A stretch of DNA of 64,000 nt from Adiantum capillus-veneris (GCA_014529385.2 CM043954.1:95187247-95251246), one strand, 5' to 3'; positions 35,427-47,184 are shown, numbered from the stretch's first letter. The notes: generated by a model from the letters alone, not told the origin. Numbers and translations are program-made.

Positions 35427-36840
35427 GAGCATAAGGCGAGCGATCGTGATTAAAAAGGAAAGGAAAAAACGAGGTTAAGCAAGAAAAAGGAGCTGTGCAG
35501 AGAGCTCTTGAAGGCAGTTGAAGTAGGTAAAGCGGCAGGCAAAATTTTCCTTCACCATCATTGGTCTGAAGATTAATTAATTGTCTTATTAGGCCCTTGT
35601 CACGATGACGTGGCAGTTATTAACCATGTCACAGAGATGTGGCAACTGCTAACCTTGGTTGTTGGTTTCTTTTCAATGGGGTTTATTTTATTTGTTTAAG
35701 ACCCTCTTTTTGAAGTAGCAAACGGTCGGACATTGTATGGCCAATGTGAACGGTAGATTCACCCGCAGACGGGAAGTGGTCGGCACTGGAATTCGTATGG
35801 TAAGAGGATGTCTAGGCTCATAGCAAGATCATATAGGTCCCCTCGTCGCACTTAGCAAGTTGGTGGATACTAGGAAGTGAACTCAATTAAGGCGTAAAGT
35901 CAAGGTGGGACTACCAACAAAAAGTATCCGACAGTTGGGCCACATTGCACTTTTGGATGCGGCTCCAATGAGGATAGATGGTCAGAAGACCAGTGGGAGC
36001 CCAACGGAAGCATCTCCTAAAATTTAGGGAACTGCTATTTTGGGCCGTGAAATGTGTTCGTGTCATTACCTCCGGTATGACTAGGGGAACACTTTATAAC
36101 TCTGCCGCGAAGTCAATTGGGCAACCGGTCAGGATATTTTTAAGCGGCGAACCCGAAACGGGAAAATGCTTGAAAATGCGCCAAGTGTCACATTTTCGTG
36201 AACTTTCCTCTTGCAGAAGAAGTGGCGCTGATTTTTATGCTGGGAGAGGCCTCATTTCAGCTTTGGTCACAGGTTAAGAGCTATGGAGTGCTTTCTTTCC
36301 CTCTCATGTACAGTGTGGTGCTAGGAGTGATGCCCTGCACACTACACACTGCTCTCTCTCCCCTACGTGCAGTTATGTGATGCCCCACAAGAGGGCTACT
36401 CATTTGACTGATGTACAGTTGTGTGGGTTCATGCCTTTGTGCTGAGGCAAGAGCCTCCTTGAGCAGGAACAGGGGTAGCTAACTGCTGCTCCAAAGCAGG
36501 CACTGGTGAGGGTCATAACCTCACCGTACAGGTGCAAAATCAGCGCTGTGTATGCGCTGTAATTTCCGTGTTTTTCAGCCGTACGGACGCCAGGACCATT
36601 GGGAATCGTGCCCCACTGGCAGAGGACAGTTAGGGGACTGTTTGGGGCTGAAAACAGGGCAAAAACCAGTAAATACAGCGTGCTGAATTTACTGTTTTTG
36701 GACAGGAATCAGAGGGTATACGACAGTGCAAGCGAGTTCCAGCAGGGGAATTGGTTTCGCGCAAGTTTTGGGGCTGTTATGTTGCCGAAATTTGGCCAAA
36801 TCAAATGGTATCTAGGTGGATACACGTGAAGGATTCCCAA
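35426..36840. other. no gene seen; probably upstream part of LTR of element D
   Basis: Short frames only. Poly(A)-signal-like aataaagaaa at 36868 and a TG-rich tract before the LTR end at 37324 suggest the LTR of element D covers part of this. Confidence 0.35.
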
Positions 36841-37323
36841 GACCTTACCTTGTAATTTACCCTCCTAAAGAATAAAGAAATACCGAAAGGGGCACCAATT
36901 TTGGGGCCTACAGGTTGTCGGCGTCTGTTCGGAGCATTCTAGCTTCCGAGCCGTGTGTGTGATATAGTGTTAATTCCCGTTACAGGTCTCCTTTGCAAAG
37001 TGCTCTGTGTGTGTGTATAAAGTAAAGAATTTCGGGTGAAAGCCAACGCCTACCGCCCTACGGGCCGGTTTCAGCCCTGGTGTCGTTAACGGCTCGGTTA
37101 ATCTGTAAAGGGAGCTTAAACTGCTATTTGCCAGTTAATCCAAGTGTTGGTGCTGCTAACAGCCTGCCCTGGCTACCGATTACATTGTACTGAAAGCTTG
37201 AATTGATTAATTGAAGACTACGGTGATTGCCAGAGCCATTTGCATCTGTTATTCTTGTTTTCTCTCTTTCACACCTCACACAGCGAGAGGCCCGGCTCAC
37301 GCTTCGAACACATATCCCTCGAC

Positions 37324-37349
37324 ATCTTTGGTGAACCCGACGCGAAACG
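37324..37349 (+). other. LTR end and primer-binding site of element D
   Basis: cctcgaca ends the LTR; TTTGGTGAACCCGACG follows three bases later. Different tRNA type from families A/B and C. Confidence 0.55.
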
Positions 37350-37369
37350 AGCCGGGGTGGGAGGTAAAG

Positions 37370-38227
37370 ATGGAGAATTTAGAGCAGATGATGAAGATGA
37401 TTGCAGAGTTAAGTGCAAACGGTTTTGATGATAAGTTGACAGTTCCAGATTTTTTGAAGATGCTTCAATTGGTTCAAGGATCTCTGCTTGAAATGGAGAC
37501 CGTAAAGAAGAAAAATCAAATGGATGAAGCTTTGGATGCAGTATACGACGAGAGACGAGTCTTCGATGGATATGCCTCCAGAAGGTTACCTAGAGTGTTA
37601 TGAGTCGGAAACCAAATTAAGAGGGATACCAGAAGAGTTAATGATCAGATCCTTTGAGCAGTTAGTGAGTTCAGATTGGAAGGAGCAGATTCAAGAGGTT
37701 ACCAAAGCCTGCAACGACGACTGGGAATATTTCAAAGAAGCTATTGTACAAGTAAGTTATGAGCATTATGAAAGCTATCAAAAATAGAGTTCAAGTCTAC
37801 CAAACTACACAGATATTCGAGGACAAGTACGATCAAAGTTAGAAGCTGTAATTGATGAGTGTATTGTACAAGATGCTACCTTCTACAGGCTAATGATGAA
37901 GACATAGTTAAAGCTGTGTATGAAAAGTTGGGTTTTTCAGATGTTGTGCATGAAGTAGAAGTCTTTGAGAGTGAGGCCTTACAGCTTCAGGATACACAGG
38001 GTGAATTTTGCAAAGAATCTACACATGCAGTCCAGGATACACATAATGATTTTTGCAAAGAACTTATACATGTAGTACAGGAGGAAAAGAAATTATGGGA
38101 TCAAAACAACGAAGTGGCTAAAGCTCAAGAAGAAATTGTGCAGGTGAATGAGTGTAACCATATTCAAGTAGACATGCATGAAGATTCGGTTTTAACTAAT
38201 ACTTTTGCTATAGTGACTCAGTATTAG
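37370..38227 (+). pseudogene. element D Gag
   Basis: Starts MENLEQMMKMIAELSANGFD 21 bases after the primer site. A frameshift near 37560 leads to PEGYLECYESETKLRGIPEE, LMIRSFEQLVSSDWKEQIQE, NDDWEYFKEAIVQVSYEHYE: a Gag matrix-capsid-like block with the W..F..A pattern. A TAG at 37785 and another frameshift near 37885 lead to an acidic part (NDEDIVKAVYEKLGF, repeated TQGEFCKES / THNDFCKEL) ending TAG at 38225. No knuckle. Confidence 0.65.
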
Positions 38228-38262
38228 AGCAAATTGTTTTTGGTACAGATTTCACCATAGAG

Positions 38263-39164
38263 TTGACTGATGATACAAATGTTTTAGGTCAAAGCAAGGT
38301 TGCCGTTGAGAGTAGCATGACCATGGATTTGGGTATACCAGATTTGCCAAATTTGGATATACCTGATTTTGAGGACTTGGTTAAGCAAGAGTATGTGTTT
38401 GAAAGTCTGCAAAATGTTGATTCAGAGGGGGTGCAGACTCCTTCATTGACAAGTTGTTGTGAAGCCAAGCTACCAAAGTGGAAAATTGGTCTTGAATGTG
38501 ATGATGATGATTTAGAGGGGGTGCAGACTCCTTTCACAAGTTTCTGTGACCTAGAGCTACCGATCTGGCAGACTGATTCTGAATTTGCTGGTGATTTAGA
38601 GGAGGAGCAAACTTCTTCTCTATCAAGAATTTGTGACACAAGGCTCACACTATGGCAGAATGATCATGATGCTGATTCATAGGGGGTGCATAGTGAAGTG
38701 CAATCTCTTGGGGTTGAATATGATTGGTTTCATTGTGCCGATGATACAGACAGGGCAATAGATGAAATTTCTAATGTGCATGCTGAACTTTGTGCTACAG
38801 AAGTGCAAAGATATTTGGATGAGGGTGAAAGACTTAAAGAGCAGTTTACAACAGATGTATTTAGTATGCATGTCATATGTGGAAATCTTAGTTTACAATA
38901 GCCTGAGATGTGCAGGATGGAAGAACCTTATGAAGCGGTGGACCTAGATTTTATGTGCTTATTGGACGAAGCTTTGGAAGGATTCTCAAAAACAAATGCT
39001 AAGGATACCAATCAATCTAGATTCATGCATGAGCAAGTTTGTTCAGATGCAGCTGATGATGAACTTATGCAGTTGTTGGATGATGCTCTGCTTGATTTTG
39101 AGCCTTTACAAGATAGAGAATTGTTTTCTATGCATCTTGCGAGCCTAATGAAGAAAGTAGTACC
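38263..39164 (+). pseudogene. element D acidic C-terminal region with internal repeats
   Basis: One frame broken only by TAG at 38680 and 38899. It carries three copies of a ~38-residue unit: EGVQTPSLTSCCEAKLPKW, EGVQTPFTSFCDLELPIW and EEQTSSLSRICDTRLTLW, each followed by acidic spacer. Then come ALEGFSKTN / ALLDFEPLQ helices. No pol domain. Runs directly into the family C LTR at 39165. The layout (Gag, long acidic Cys-dotted tail, no pol) repeats that of element B. Confidence 0.6.
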
Positions 39165-40328
39165 TATCACGTGACATATCCAACCCTATGTGTCCGTGGA
39201 CAAGCTACAACACGACAAGGGTTCAGTCAGTCCACTCAGTCTAGAATAGGCAGTGATCTGGCACTTTTGTGAGTCTGTTCGTAGACCATGCATGACCAGT
39301 CACTTAGTGTAGATGCATATCCTCTGGTTGCACACAGCATGATTATAAGCATTCCCATCAGAATCCATCAGAATTCTTCAGGGGAATTTTCCAGTGCATT
39401 TAACCTATTTTCCCTATTTTTGACATTTTTCACTTATTATTTTTAAGTGACTTTTGTTGGGAAGTAGTTAAGGCAAATTGAGTAAGTTTGTATATAAGCA
39501 AACCTAAACTAGCACTAATTGGCAGAAGAGGAAGCAGGAGCACCATCGCTCAACATGCAACTTCTCAGCAAGAACCTCCCTTGATGGTGTTTTCCCTCCA
39601 AGCAAAGACTCCCATCAACCTAGTGTTTTCATCATCAAGTAAGCATCGCCATAGCCTCCCAAGCCCTTGGCGTTTTCCAGTAAGAAGTTTCATCTTCAGG
39701 ACATTCCCAGTCTGCTAGCGTTTTTCATCCAGAAGACCTCAGCCTAGCGTTTTCTTTTCCTAGCATCATCGCCACAAGTTGCCCCCTTTTTGCATGGCGA
39801 TTTTCAGCAGATAAGCAACAACAGATTTCAGCTTTGACCACCATAAAGACCAGCAATTTTCAGCCATTAAGAACCAGCCCATTTCAACGTTTTTGGTGCC
39901 AGAACATTTCAACCATCAACGTTTTTGGGACGGTAGCGAATCAGCGACAGAATTCAGCCATTAGCGTTTTGGACAGCAAATAGGAAGCGTCAGTTTTCAG
40001 CCCTTAGATCGGTCTCGCCATCCCCGTCGTCGACATCTACCTAGCTTAGACTTGCATCAGTCACATGCATTCAGTTTGTACCAGTTTGTGCAATCAATAG
40101 TAGACCACTCTCGCTGACGAGAGTGGGGCCTTCGGAGGAGGGTGGTGTTGTATTCTCTCCTCTATCTCTCAGTCTCATACACTTGCACGCACAGTGTCCA
40201 TTCACTTTGTTTATGATCATTGCACTCTCTCATTAAGAATGGAAGGCTCTCCCTTCCATAAGAACAAAAGGAACCTTGAGCAAGTTCGGCACTCATCTTG
40301 AGCAAAGTTCAATCCGCTGCACCTTACA
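39165..40328 (+). repeat. family C LTR, inverted copy (C1)
   Basis: Plus-strand LTR, TATCACGTGACA...GCACCTTACA; reverse-complement relative of 44213-45268 and 47185-48246. Start has TA where others have TG. TATA box TATATAAGC at 39491; downstream, AGCGTTTT and TTTTCAGC motifs recur about every 40 bp (39580-40000). Followed directly by primer site and 21 bp of leader. Confidence 0.85.
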
Positions 40329-40329
40329 T

Positions 40330-40341
40330 TGGTATCAGAGC
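40330..40341 (+). other. primer-binding site of LTR C1
   Basis: TGGTATCAGAGC, then TTTGGCAGTGTTCTGTATCAC identical to the other C leaders except one base; homology ends at 40362. Confidence 0.85.
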
Positions 40342-40362
40342 TTTGGCAGTGTTCTGTATCAC

Positions 40363-42099
40363 CGTGCTTGGCGATCACTCCAATGTGCACTAGGCATAGA
40401 CTGGAGTCACTTGAGGGCTTGGTGATCTGTGCGAACTGTGAACAATCTACCATACAGAAAATGCTTCCAATGCTTAAGAGAGTGAATGACAGACAAAAGT
40501 TCTTTATGATAAACTGAATAGTTCTTTTCTACACTAATGAGCTTCCGACTAAGAAATGCAACTGGACAACCATGCTGCTGAAGCACAACGCCTATGGCGA
40601 CATTGATCGCATCCGTCCGTACCTCAAAGGCATCATCCCAAGAGGCAAGGATAAGACACGATGCTTTTGTCACCGCAACCTTGAGAGCTGCGACGAAAGC
40701 CTCAATGGCTGCCTTGGGCAAACCCACGCGCTGTCGACGAGTCTTTACCCCTTTCAACAAATCTGTCATGGGTGCGGCAATGCGTGCAAAATTCTCCATG
40801 TGCGAACTATATGCTTGACACAAACTAAGAAAAGAACGCACATCATATGCAGTTTTGGGCAAATCCCATTTACGTACCTGTTTCACCTTCGTGGGATCTA
40901 GCTTGACGCCTTCTGCAAAAATGATATAATCCAGAAAAGTAACTTAAGTGAGAAAAAACTCAGATTTCTTAGCTGCAATGTACAGTTGATACTCATCCAA
41001 AAACGGGTTAATACCCTTTCGACGTCTTTTTCATGTTGTTCCTACGACGCATAAAAAATGAGAATATTATCAAGAAAGATGAACACACATACACCATACG
41101 CCTACCATGAGACGGTTAAATGTACCCACGACACCTGTCACTCCAAAAGGCACGACCACATACTCCCATTGCTCTCGCTCTGTGCGAAAAGCGGTCTTGT
41201 AGATGTTGCCTTTGAATACTCGTATCTGATGGTATCCACTTTTGAGATCGACCTTACTGAAAACCTTTGCCTCAGTGAGCCTATCAAGGATATACTCAAT
41301 GCGAGGCATTGGAAACTTGTTCTTGATGATCATCTTGTTCAATGCCCTGTAATCAATACACAAACGAGACGAACCATCCTTGTTGCGGACAAACAAAATA
41401 GGAGCAGCAAGAGGACTTACACTAGGACGTATGAATCCTCTGGCCACCAACTCCGTGAGTTGCCGCTCTAACTCTTCTCGTGAGTCTTATTGACTGGCTG
41501 TGCCCCTTCCGTAAGTTCGATGTGACACCCTCCTCACCATGTATGATCATAGGAGAGTTACTTTTGGCATTCAGAGTGAGAGTATTGTCCGTCCAATCAA
41601 TAAGAGGGTTATGCTCACGACACCATCTAATGCCCAAAAGCATATCACATCTTGAGAGAGGAGACACGATAAGTTTTCTACGGAAGGCAGCCTATTGAAC
41701 TGTAAACAACACATCAAGGCACTCTTGCGTAATGAGAGAGTCTATATCGGGAGTGAAGCCCGACACCTCGAGAGGAGATGTCTGACTAACCTCTAGGCGG
41801 GCTCTCTCTACTAGAGAGGTACTAATCACATCATGCATACTGCTTGAATCAAACAATATGACAAAACGCTAACCCTTCACATGACCATAACACTTAGAGA
41901 GAGACTCATCAATGTGTGTGTCAGAAACATGTGAAGACTTAGATTGGTTCATTAAAGTGCTTGTGGTAGCTGTTGGTGCTTTGGGTTCCCTAGGTAGGGC
42001 TGTCTTAGGACAAGCCGCTTTAATGTGACCCTTGACGTGACATTGATAACAACGCCCTTCCTTAGCATAAATAACTTATTCTTCTGCCATTATGTATCC
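40363..42099 (-). pseudogene. family C Gypsy pol (C2), inactivated
   Basis: Minus strand, continuing the gag frame past two stops: knuckle CYQCHVKGHIKAAC (42051-42010), protease RFVILFDSSSMHDVIS with DSS instead of DSG, and LSRCDMLLGIRWCREHNPLI. After a frameshift near 41485 RT follows: [54 protein letters not shown] second frameshift precedes [11 protein letters not shown], where the catalytic Y-x-DD is FLDN. RNase H follows (ASWDDAFEVRTDAINVAIG, LSRKLISVEKNYSVYHKELL, FTVRTDHQALK, stop, LQSMPSAH) and stops at the junction with the inverted LTR at 40362/40363. Integrase missing. Confidence 0.85.
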
Positions 42100-43767
42100 T
42101 CATATAATTCCTTTTGCTGCTTTTTCATCCGAGGCTAGCTTAGGTTCAGCAGGTGTTTTAACTTTACCCTTAGATTCATTTTGTGAGTTCTTTTCCGAAG
42201 GATTATAGGAAGATTGGCTAGAAGAGTTACTGTTCTTACTATTCTTACCATTCTTACTGTTCTGAGGGTTCTGAGGAGTCTGAGAGGTACTTTGAGAAGA
42301 CTTGTTCTCCTTAGGCTTTCCTTGATTGTGCTTCATCTCTTGTGGGAGAGCAATCCTTACCGCCTTGTTGAGATCTATGGGATCGAGTACTTCGACATCA
42401 TACTTGATATATTGGTCCAATCCATAAAGGAATGCCTCTTTGCGCTCATCATCCGATTTGCGTAATTGGGTGCCGAGCTGTAAAACACGATTAGAGAAAG
42501 ATATAACTGGCATACCATTTTGCTTGAGACTGTGCCAATCGTCCTTCAACCGTGCTAAGTACTGGGGTGGCATAAACCGCGCCTTGAGCTTGTCTTGGAA
42601 GTCGGCCCAATTGAAAGAAGGGGAAGCGCCTTCTTTGGCTTCCTCTAGGTGCGCGGTCAACTGTGCCTCTTGCCATGCGTGGTATTGATTAATGGCATCA
42701 CCGGCAAGGTACATGGATGCCGTCAAAACCTTGCTATTTCCTGTCTTCTTAGTTGTCACAAAGTAAGCATTAAATTGATGCAACCAAGAGTGAATAATAG
42801 TAGCATCCATCTTATCGTCATACTTATTGAACTTCAACTTCTCAGTGACGGGGTGGTTGAAGTCCGAATCTTTGCTTGAGCTACTTGATGAACTACCAAC
42901 ATCTTTGACCGGCTCGGGCTTTGAGGTGAGTACTTGTAGGACCGACTCTTGCATGCGTTGGTCTCTCTGCGCCTCTCGCTCTAACTCCAAGGCCGCTCGT
43001 CTTTCTTCAGCCGCCAAGCGCGCTTGCTCGTGCTCACGCTCCAAGGCTAACCGTCTTTTTTTGCGCTCGCGATCCAATTTTGCCTTTCTTTCTTCGCGCT
43101 CGCGATCCAAGATTGCCTTTCTTTCCTCGGTCGTTAAGCGCGCTTGATTACGCTCACGATCCAAGGTTGCCTTTCTTTCCTCGGCCGCCAAGTGCGCTTG
43201 ATCACGCTTGCGATCCAAGGCTGCATCCACTAACACATCATCCTTGTGAACAATCACATCATCTTCATGAAAATCCTCATGCTTGTGAGAAATCACATCT
43301 TGATCATGCAAATCATCATGCAAATCATGTGTGTCATGGTTTGGAGAAGAAGAGACTGAGAGAGTCTCCTTTTCCCGAATCTCTTGCATCTGTGCCTGAA
43401 CTTGTGAAAAGAGTCGCAAGAATTCTTTCATGTGTTGATCGCTCTTCTCTTGTCGTGCTTTGGTCTCGCGGTCATATTCTGCTTGTCTTGCTTTGTTCTC
43501 GCGATGTATGGCTGCCACTCTTTCTGTGTATTGACGCTCTATGGCTGCCATCGTTTCTTCGTGTTCACGCTCTATTTCTGCTTTTCGGTCTAACTTCTTG
43601 TCCATCATCCTCTTGTCGAAAAGCGTCATAGGATCTGGTGCAATCTTTGGCGTAGATGGGGAAGGGGGAGGGTCGGAAAAACCTCCTGGTGGGGAATATT
43701 CTTCTTCGCCTCTCTCATGCTCATCACTTCCAAGCGAAGTATCCATTCCGCTTCGAGTGATAATCAT
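42100..43767 (-). CDS. family C Gag with long coiled-coil N-terminal half (C2)
   Basis: 555 codons open from MIITRSGMDTSLGSDEHERG. Residues ~50-110 and ~205-290 are highly charged helices: KMDKKL-type, then five or so repeats of an ERKA-x-LDRERx-QARL unit, a predicted coiled coil. Residues ~320-480 are a Gypsy Gag core: FNKYDDKMDATIIHSWLHQF, LTASMYLAGDAINQYHAW, FNWADFQDKLKARFMPPQYL, LRKSDDERKEAFLYGLDQYI. A Ser/Asn-rich linker leads to the stop, a TGA in frame with the knuckle at 42051. The protein is uninterrupted although pol is dead. The charged extension is much longer than usual for Gypsy Gag. Confidence 0.8.
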   Translation of the reverse strand: MIITRSGMDTSLGSDEHERGEEEYSPPGGFSDPPPSPSTPKIAPDPMTLFDKRMMDKKLDRKAEIEREHEETMAAIERQYTERVAAIHRENKARQAEYDRETKARQEKSDQHMKEFLRLFSQVQAQMQEIREKETLSVSSSPNHDTHDLHDDLHDQDVISHKHEDFHEDDVIVHKDDVLVDAALDRKRDQAHLAAEERKATLDRERNQARLTTEERKAILDREREERKAKLDRERKKRRLALEREHEQARLAAEERRAALELEREAQRDQRMQESVLQVLTSKPEPVKDVGSSSSSSSKDSDFNHPVTEKLKFNKYDDKMDATIIHSWLHQFNAYFVTTKKTGNSKVLTASMYLAGDAINQYHAWQEAQLTAHLEEAKEGASPSFNWADFQDKLKARFMPPQYLARLKDDWHSLKQNGMPVISFSNRVLQLGTQLRKSDDERKEAFLYGLDQYIKYDVEVLDPIDLNKAVRIALPQEMKHNQGKPKENKSSQSTSQTPQNPQNSKNGKNSKNSNSSSQSSYNPSEKNSQNESKGKVKTPAEPKLASDEKAAKGII

Positions 43768-44199
43768 CTACTGAAGTCTTGGGTTCTTAAGTTCATGAGG
43801 AACTTGGGTTCTTGGGGATCTTGGTTCTTGGGGTTCTTGAGTTCTTGAGGTTCTTCTTTCGCTTGCAATCTGTGTTAGAGAAGGATCTTCTCTTCACCCG
43901 AGTTCTGCTCTTTTCTGCGGGCGCACCTCTTGGCGGCCTTGCGCTCACACCATGGTTGCTTTTTCCCACCTCACGTCGATTGGCCGGCCGCTAAGTGCAC
44001 GGTTTGCTCTCAATGAGTGAAAAGAGGCACAAGGGGAGGCTGGACAAGCCCTTATTTCTTGGGATGCCTGTCACTCTTCAAAAACACGATTAAGAATCGA
44101 CACGCCCAAGCGAACTTGGGTTCATGCGACCTCAACAAGCAAAAAAAAATTCTGTGGTTCCTGTGGTTCTTTCCTTGAGTGATACAAAACACTGCCAAA
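43768..44199 (-). other. family C leader (C2)
   Basis: Untranslated leader between primer site and Gag; repeated ttcttggggttcttgagttcttg-like short units at 43770-43860. Parts recur at 46720-47170, 48247-48369 and 58703-58794. Confidence 0.7.
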
Positions 44200-44211
44200 G
44201 CTCTGATACCA
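44200..44211 (-). other. primer-binding site of C2
   Basis: Minus strand TGGTATCAGAGC, one base from the LTR end. Confidence 0.85.
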
Positions 44212-44212
44212 A

Positions 44213-45268
44213 TGTTAGGTGCAACGGAATGAATGTTTGAACTTTGCTCAAGATGAGTGCTCCGAACTGTGCTCAAGGTTCCTTTTGTTCTTATGGAAGG
44301 GAGAGCCTTCCGTTCTTAATGAGAGAGTGCAATGATTACAAACAAAGTGAATTGACACTGTGCGTGCAAGTGTATGAGACTGAGAGATAGAGAGAAGAGA
44401 AATACGACACCAGAGACGTTGTAAAACCCTCTTCCGAAGGCCCCACTCTCTATGGCGAGAGCGGTCTACTTATGCTTGCACAAATCTCTACAATGCTTGG
44501 ACTTGCCGACGATGTCGACGACGATGAGGACGACGACGAGACGGGCTGAAATCAGAAAACTGTAAGGGCTGAAATCTGCAAATCTTTATCTGCTGAATTC
44601 TGGCTCTATGTCGATTTCGATGTCGACGACGACGATGCGCTGAAAACTAATGGTTCTTATGTGCTGAAAATTGCAGGTCCTAGGGCTTAAAATCACCATG
44701 CAAAAAAGCTAGGGCTGCAATTCTAGAAAACGCTATATGCTGGGATGTGCTGGTGATGAAGCTCTTGCTAGAAATGCCAATGGCTGGAAGTGACGACGAT
44801 GAAGATCAAAACGCTAGGGGTGCTTGTTGGAGGAAAAAATGCTAGGAGATGGGATCTTTGCTTGGAGGGAAAACCACCAAGGTTTTTGCTTAGAAGCTGC
44901 TTGTTGAGCTTGGTCCCTGTTGCCTCTTCTGCCAATTAGTGCTAGTTTAGGTTTGCTTATATACAAACTTACTCAATTTGCCCTACCTACTTTCCAACAA
45001 AAGTCACTTTAAAAAATAAGTGAAAAATGTCAAAAATAGGTAAAATAAGCTAAATGCATTGGAAAATTCTCCTGAAGGATTCTGATGGGAATGCTTATGA
45101 TCATGCTGTGTGCAACCTGAGGATATGGATCCACTCTAAGTGTCTGGGCATGCACGGTCTACGAATAGACTCACAAAAGTGCCAGATCACTTCTAATCTA
45201 GACTGACTGAACCCTTGCTATGCTGTAGCTTGTCCACGGACACATCGGGTTGGATGTGTCACGTGACA
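44213..45268 (-). repeat. family C LTR shared by C2 and C3
   Basis: Minus strand TGTCACGTGACA...GCACCTAACA, 1056 bp. TATA at 44962-44954. It has a primer site on its C2 side and a polypurine tract on its C3 side, so it serves as 5' LTR of C2 and 3' LTR of C3. Nearly identical to 47185-48246. Confidence 0.9.
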
Positions 45269-45281
45269 TCTCCTCCTTTTC
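45269..45281 (-). other. polypurine tract of C3
   Basis: Minus strand GAAAAGGAGGAGA abutting TGTCACGTG. Confidence 0.75.
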
Positions 45282-45630
45282 AAAGTGAGGTACTGGTACC
45301 GAACTGTATGGCGTCGAGGGAGATCGCAAATAGCATCCGCAATCCTGGAAGGGACTCTTCGTCGGCCCACTTTGATGTGTGGGTAGTGCGGTACTTGAAC
45401 TTCATAAAGGTCTGCAACGCTTGCTTCTTTGGGCCGCGCCAAAAGCGACACAAAGTCTTGTGTGGCTCCTTCGATGCTTCAACTTCGTCTAGAGTCATGC
45501 TTCTTTCTTCTTTAAGAATGTCCATGGTTGAAAATTCTTGAAACCATTTCCAACACAAAACCATGAACATACCTATTCCATGTAAAGTGAGTGGAAAAAA
45601 TCTCGTCGTCCTAATAGACTGTGCATGCAA
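45280..45630 (-). pseudogene. C3 3' ORF, possible chromodomain-like or integrase tail
   Basis: Minus-strand frame with LKEERSMTLDEVEASKEPHK, FMKFKYRTTHTSKWADEESL. The last block resembles the F/VKFKG...WEDE-x-L ending of Gypsy integrase tails. Only weak resemblance. Confidence 0.35.
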
Positions 45631-46015
45631 TGTAGATGAACAAAAGACGGAGTGCCAAACCGTTCACCACACACACACAAACAATGAGATTGAATCTTTC
45701 TCTTATGATCTAAAGCAATCAACTGTGGCAATTCACAACGGAAATGCCCATGCTTGGTGCTCATACTTTCATGTGCTCTTTCTACAACTGTGTCATGCTA
45801 AGGAAGAGACATGAAATGTGACTGACCTGAAATGTGACTTCCTTGAATGCATACTTTTCAGCTTTTCATGAACAATCCACATATATCCGTGCTCATTCAT
45901 GAGCGAAACGTGCTCAACGTACAATATGTCATGCCTAGGAAAAGGGATCATATATAGACACGGACTAAAATACAGGAAACAATCACGAACAAAACACTCG
46001 AACAATGGGTGTTGA

Positions 46016-46723
46016 CTAATCATGCGAACACAATACTTCCTGTAAGGGTTCTTTGGACCTAGGCTCAAGAGCCAAGATCGCTTCTTCTTGAGGGGGTTCT
46101 TTGGACCTCGACTCGAGAGCCAAGATCGATCCTTCGTGATTGATCGAATCTGCAACGAGGTTAGCTTCGCTAGAAAAAGTATCCACTAACTCATCATCCT
46201 TGTGAACAATCACATCATCTTCATGAAAATCCTCATGCTTGTGAGAAATCACATCTTGATCATGCAAATCATCATGCAAATCATGTGTGTCATGGTTTGG
46301 AGAAGAAGAGACTGAGAGAGTCTCCTTTTCTTAAATCTCTTGCATCTGTGCTTGGACTTGAGAAAAGAGTCGCAAGAATTCTTTCATGTGTTGATCGCTC
46401 TTCTCTTGTCGTGCTTTGATCTCGCGGTCATATTCTGCTTGTCTTGCTTTGTTCTCGCGATGTATGGCTGCCACTCTTTCCGTGTATTGACGCACTATGG
46501 TTGCCATCTTTTCTTCGTGGTCACGCTCTATTTTTGCTTTTCGGTCTAACTTCTTGTCCATCATCCTCTTGTCGAAAAGCGTCATAGGATCTGGTGCAAT
46601 CTTTGGCGTAGATGGGGAAGGGGGAGGGTCGGAAAAACCTCCTGGTGGGGAACATTCTTCTTCGCCTCTCTCATGCTCATCACTTCCAAGCGAAGTATCC
46701 ATTCCGCTTCGAGTGATGACCAT
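46016..46723 (-). pseudogene. C3 truncated Gag
   Basis: Residues 1-130 match C2 Gag closely (MVITRSGMDTSLGSDEHERG) to QMQEI, where CGG has become TAA. The same frame continues HDLHDDLHDQDVISHKHEDF and then diverges from C2 right before its coiled-coil repeats, into two copies of ILALE-(S/P)-RSKEP. The Gag core, knuckle and pol are absent, so C3 is a non-autonomous derivative. Confidence 0.75.
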
Positions 46724-47171
46724 CTACTGAAGTCTTGGGTTCTTGTGGTCTTGGGTTCTGAAGTTCACGAGGAACTTGGGTTCTTGGGGATCTTGGTTCT
46801 TGGGGTTCTTGAGTTCTTGAGGTTCTTCTTTCGCTTGCAATCTGTGTTAGAGAAGGATCTTCTCTTCACCCGAGTTCTGCTCTTTTCTGCGGGCGCACCT
46901 CTTGGCGGCCTTGCGCTCACACCAAGGTTGCTTTTTCCCACCTCACGTCGATTGGCCGGCCGCTAAGTGCACGGTTTGCTCTCAATGAGTGAAAAGAGGC
47001 ACAAGGGGAGGCTGGACAAGCCCTTATTTCCTGGGATGCCTGTCACTCTTCAAAAACACGATTAAGAATCGACACGCCCAAGCGAACTTGGGTTCATGCG
47101 ACCTCAACAAGCAAAAAAAATTTCTGTGGTTCCTGTGGTTCTTTCCTTGAGTGATACAAAACACTGCCAAA

Positions 47172-47183
47172 GCTCTGATACCA
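47172..47183 (-). other. primer-binding site of C3
   Basis: Minus strand TGGTATCAGAGC next to LTR 47185-48246. Confidence 0.85.
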
Positions 47184-47184
47184 A

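Noticed and set aside
42214-43631. Plus-strand frames opposite the C2 Gag, including a 183-codon one
   Set aside because: They are antisense shadows of the charged, repetitive Gag coding strand and match no domain.
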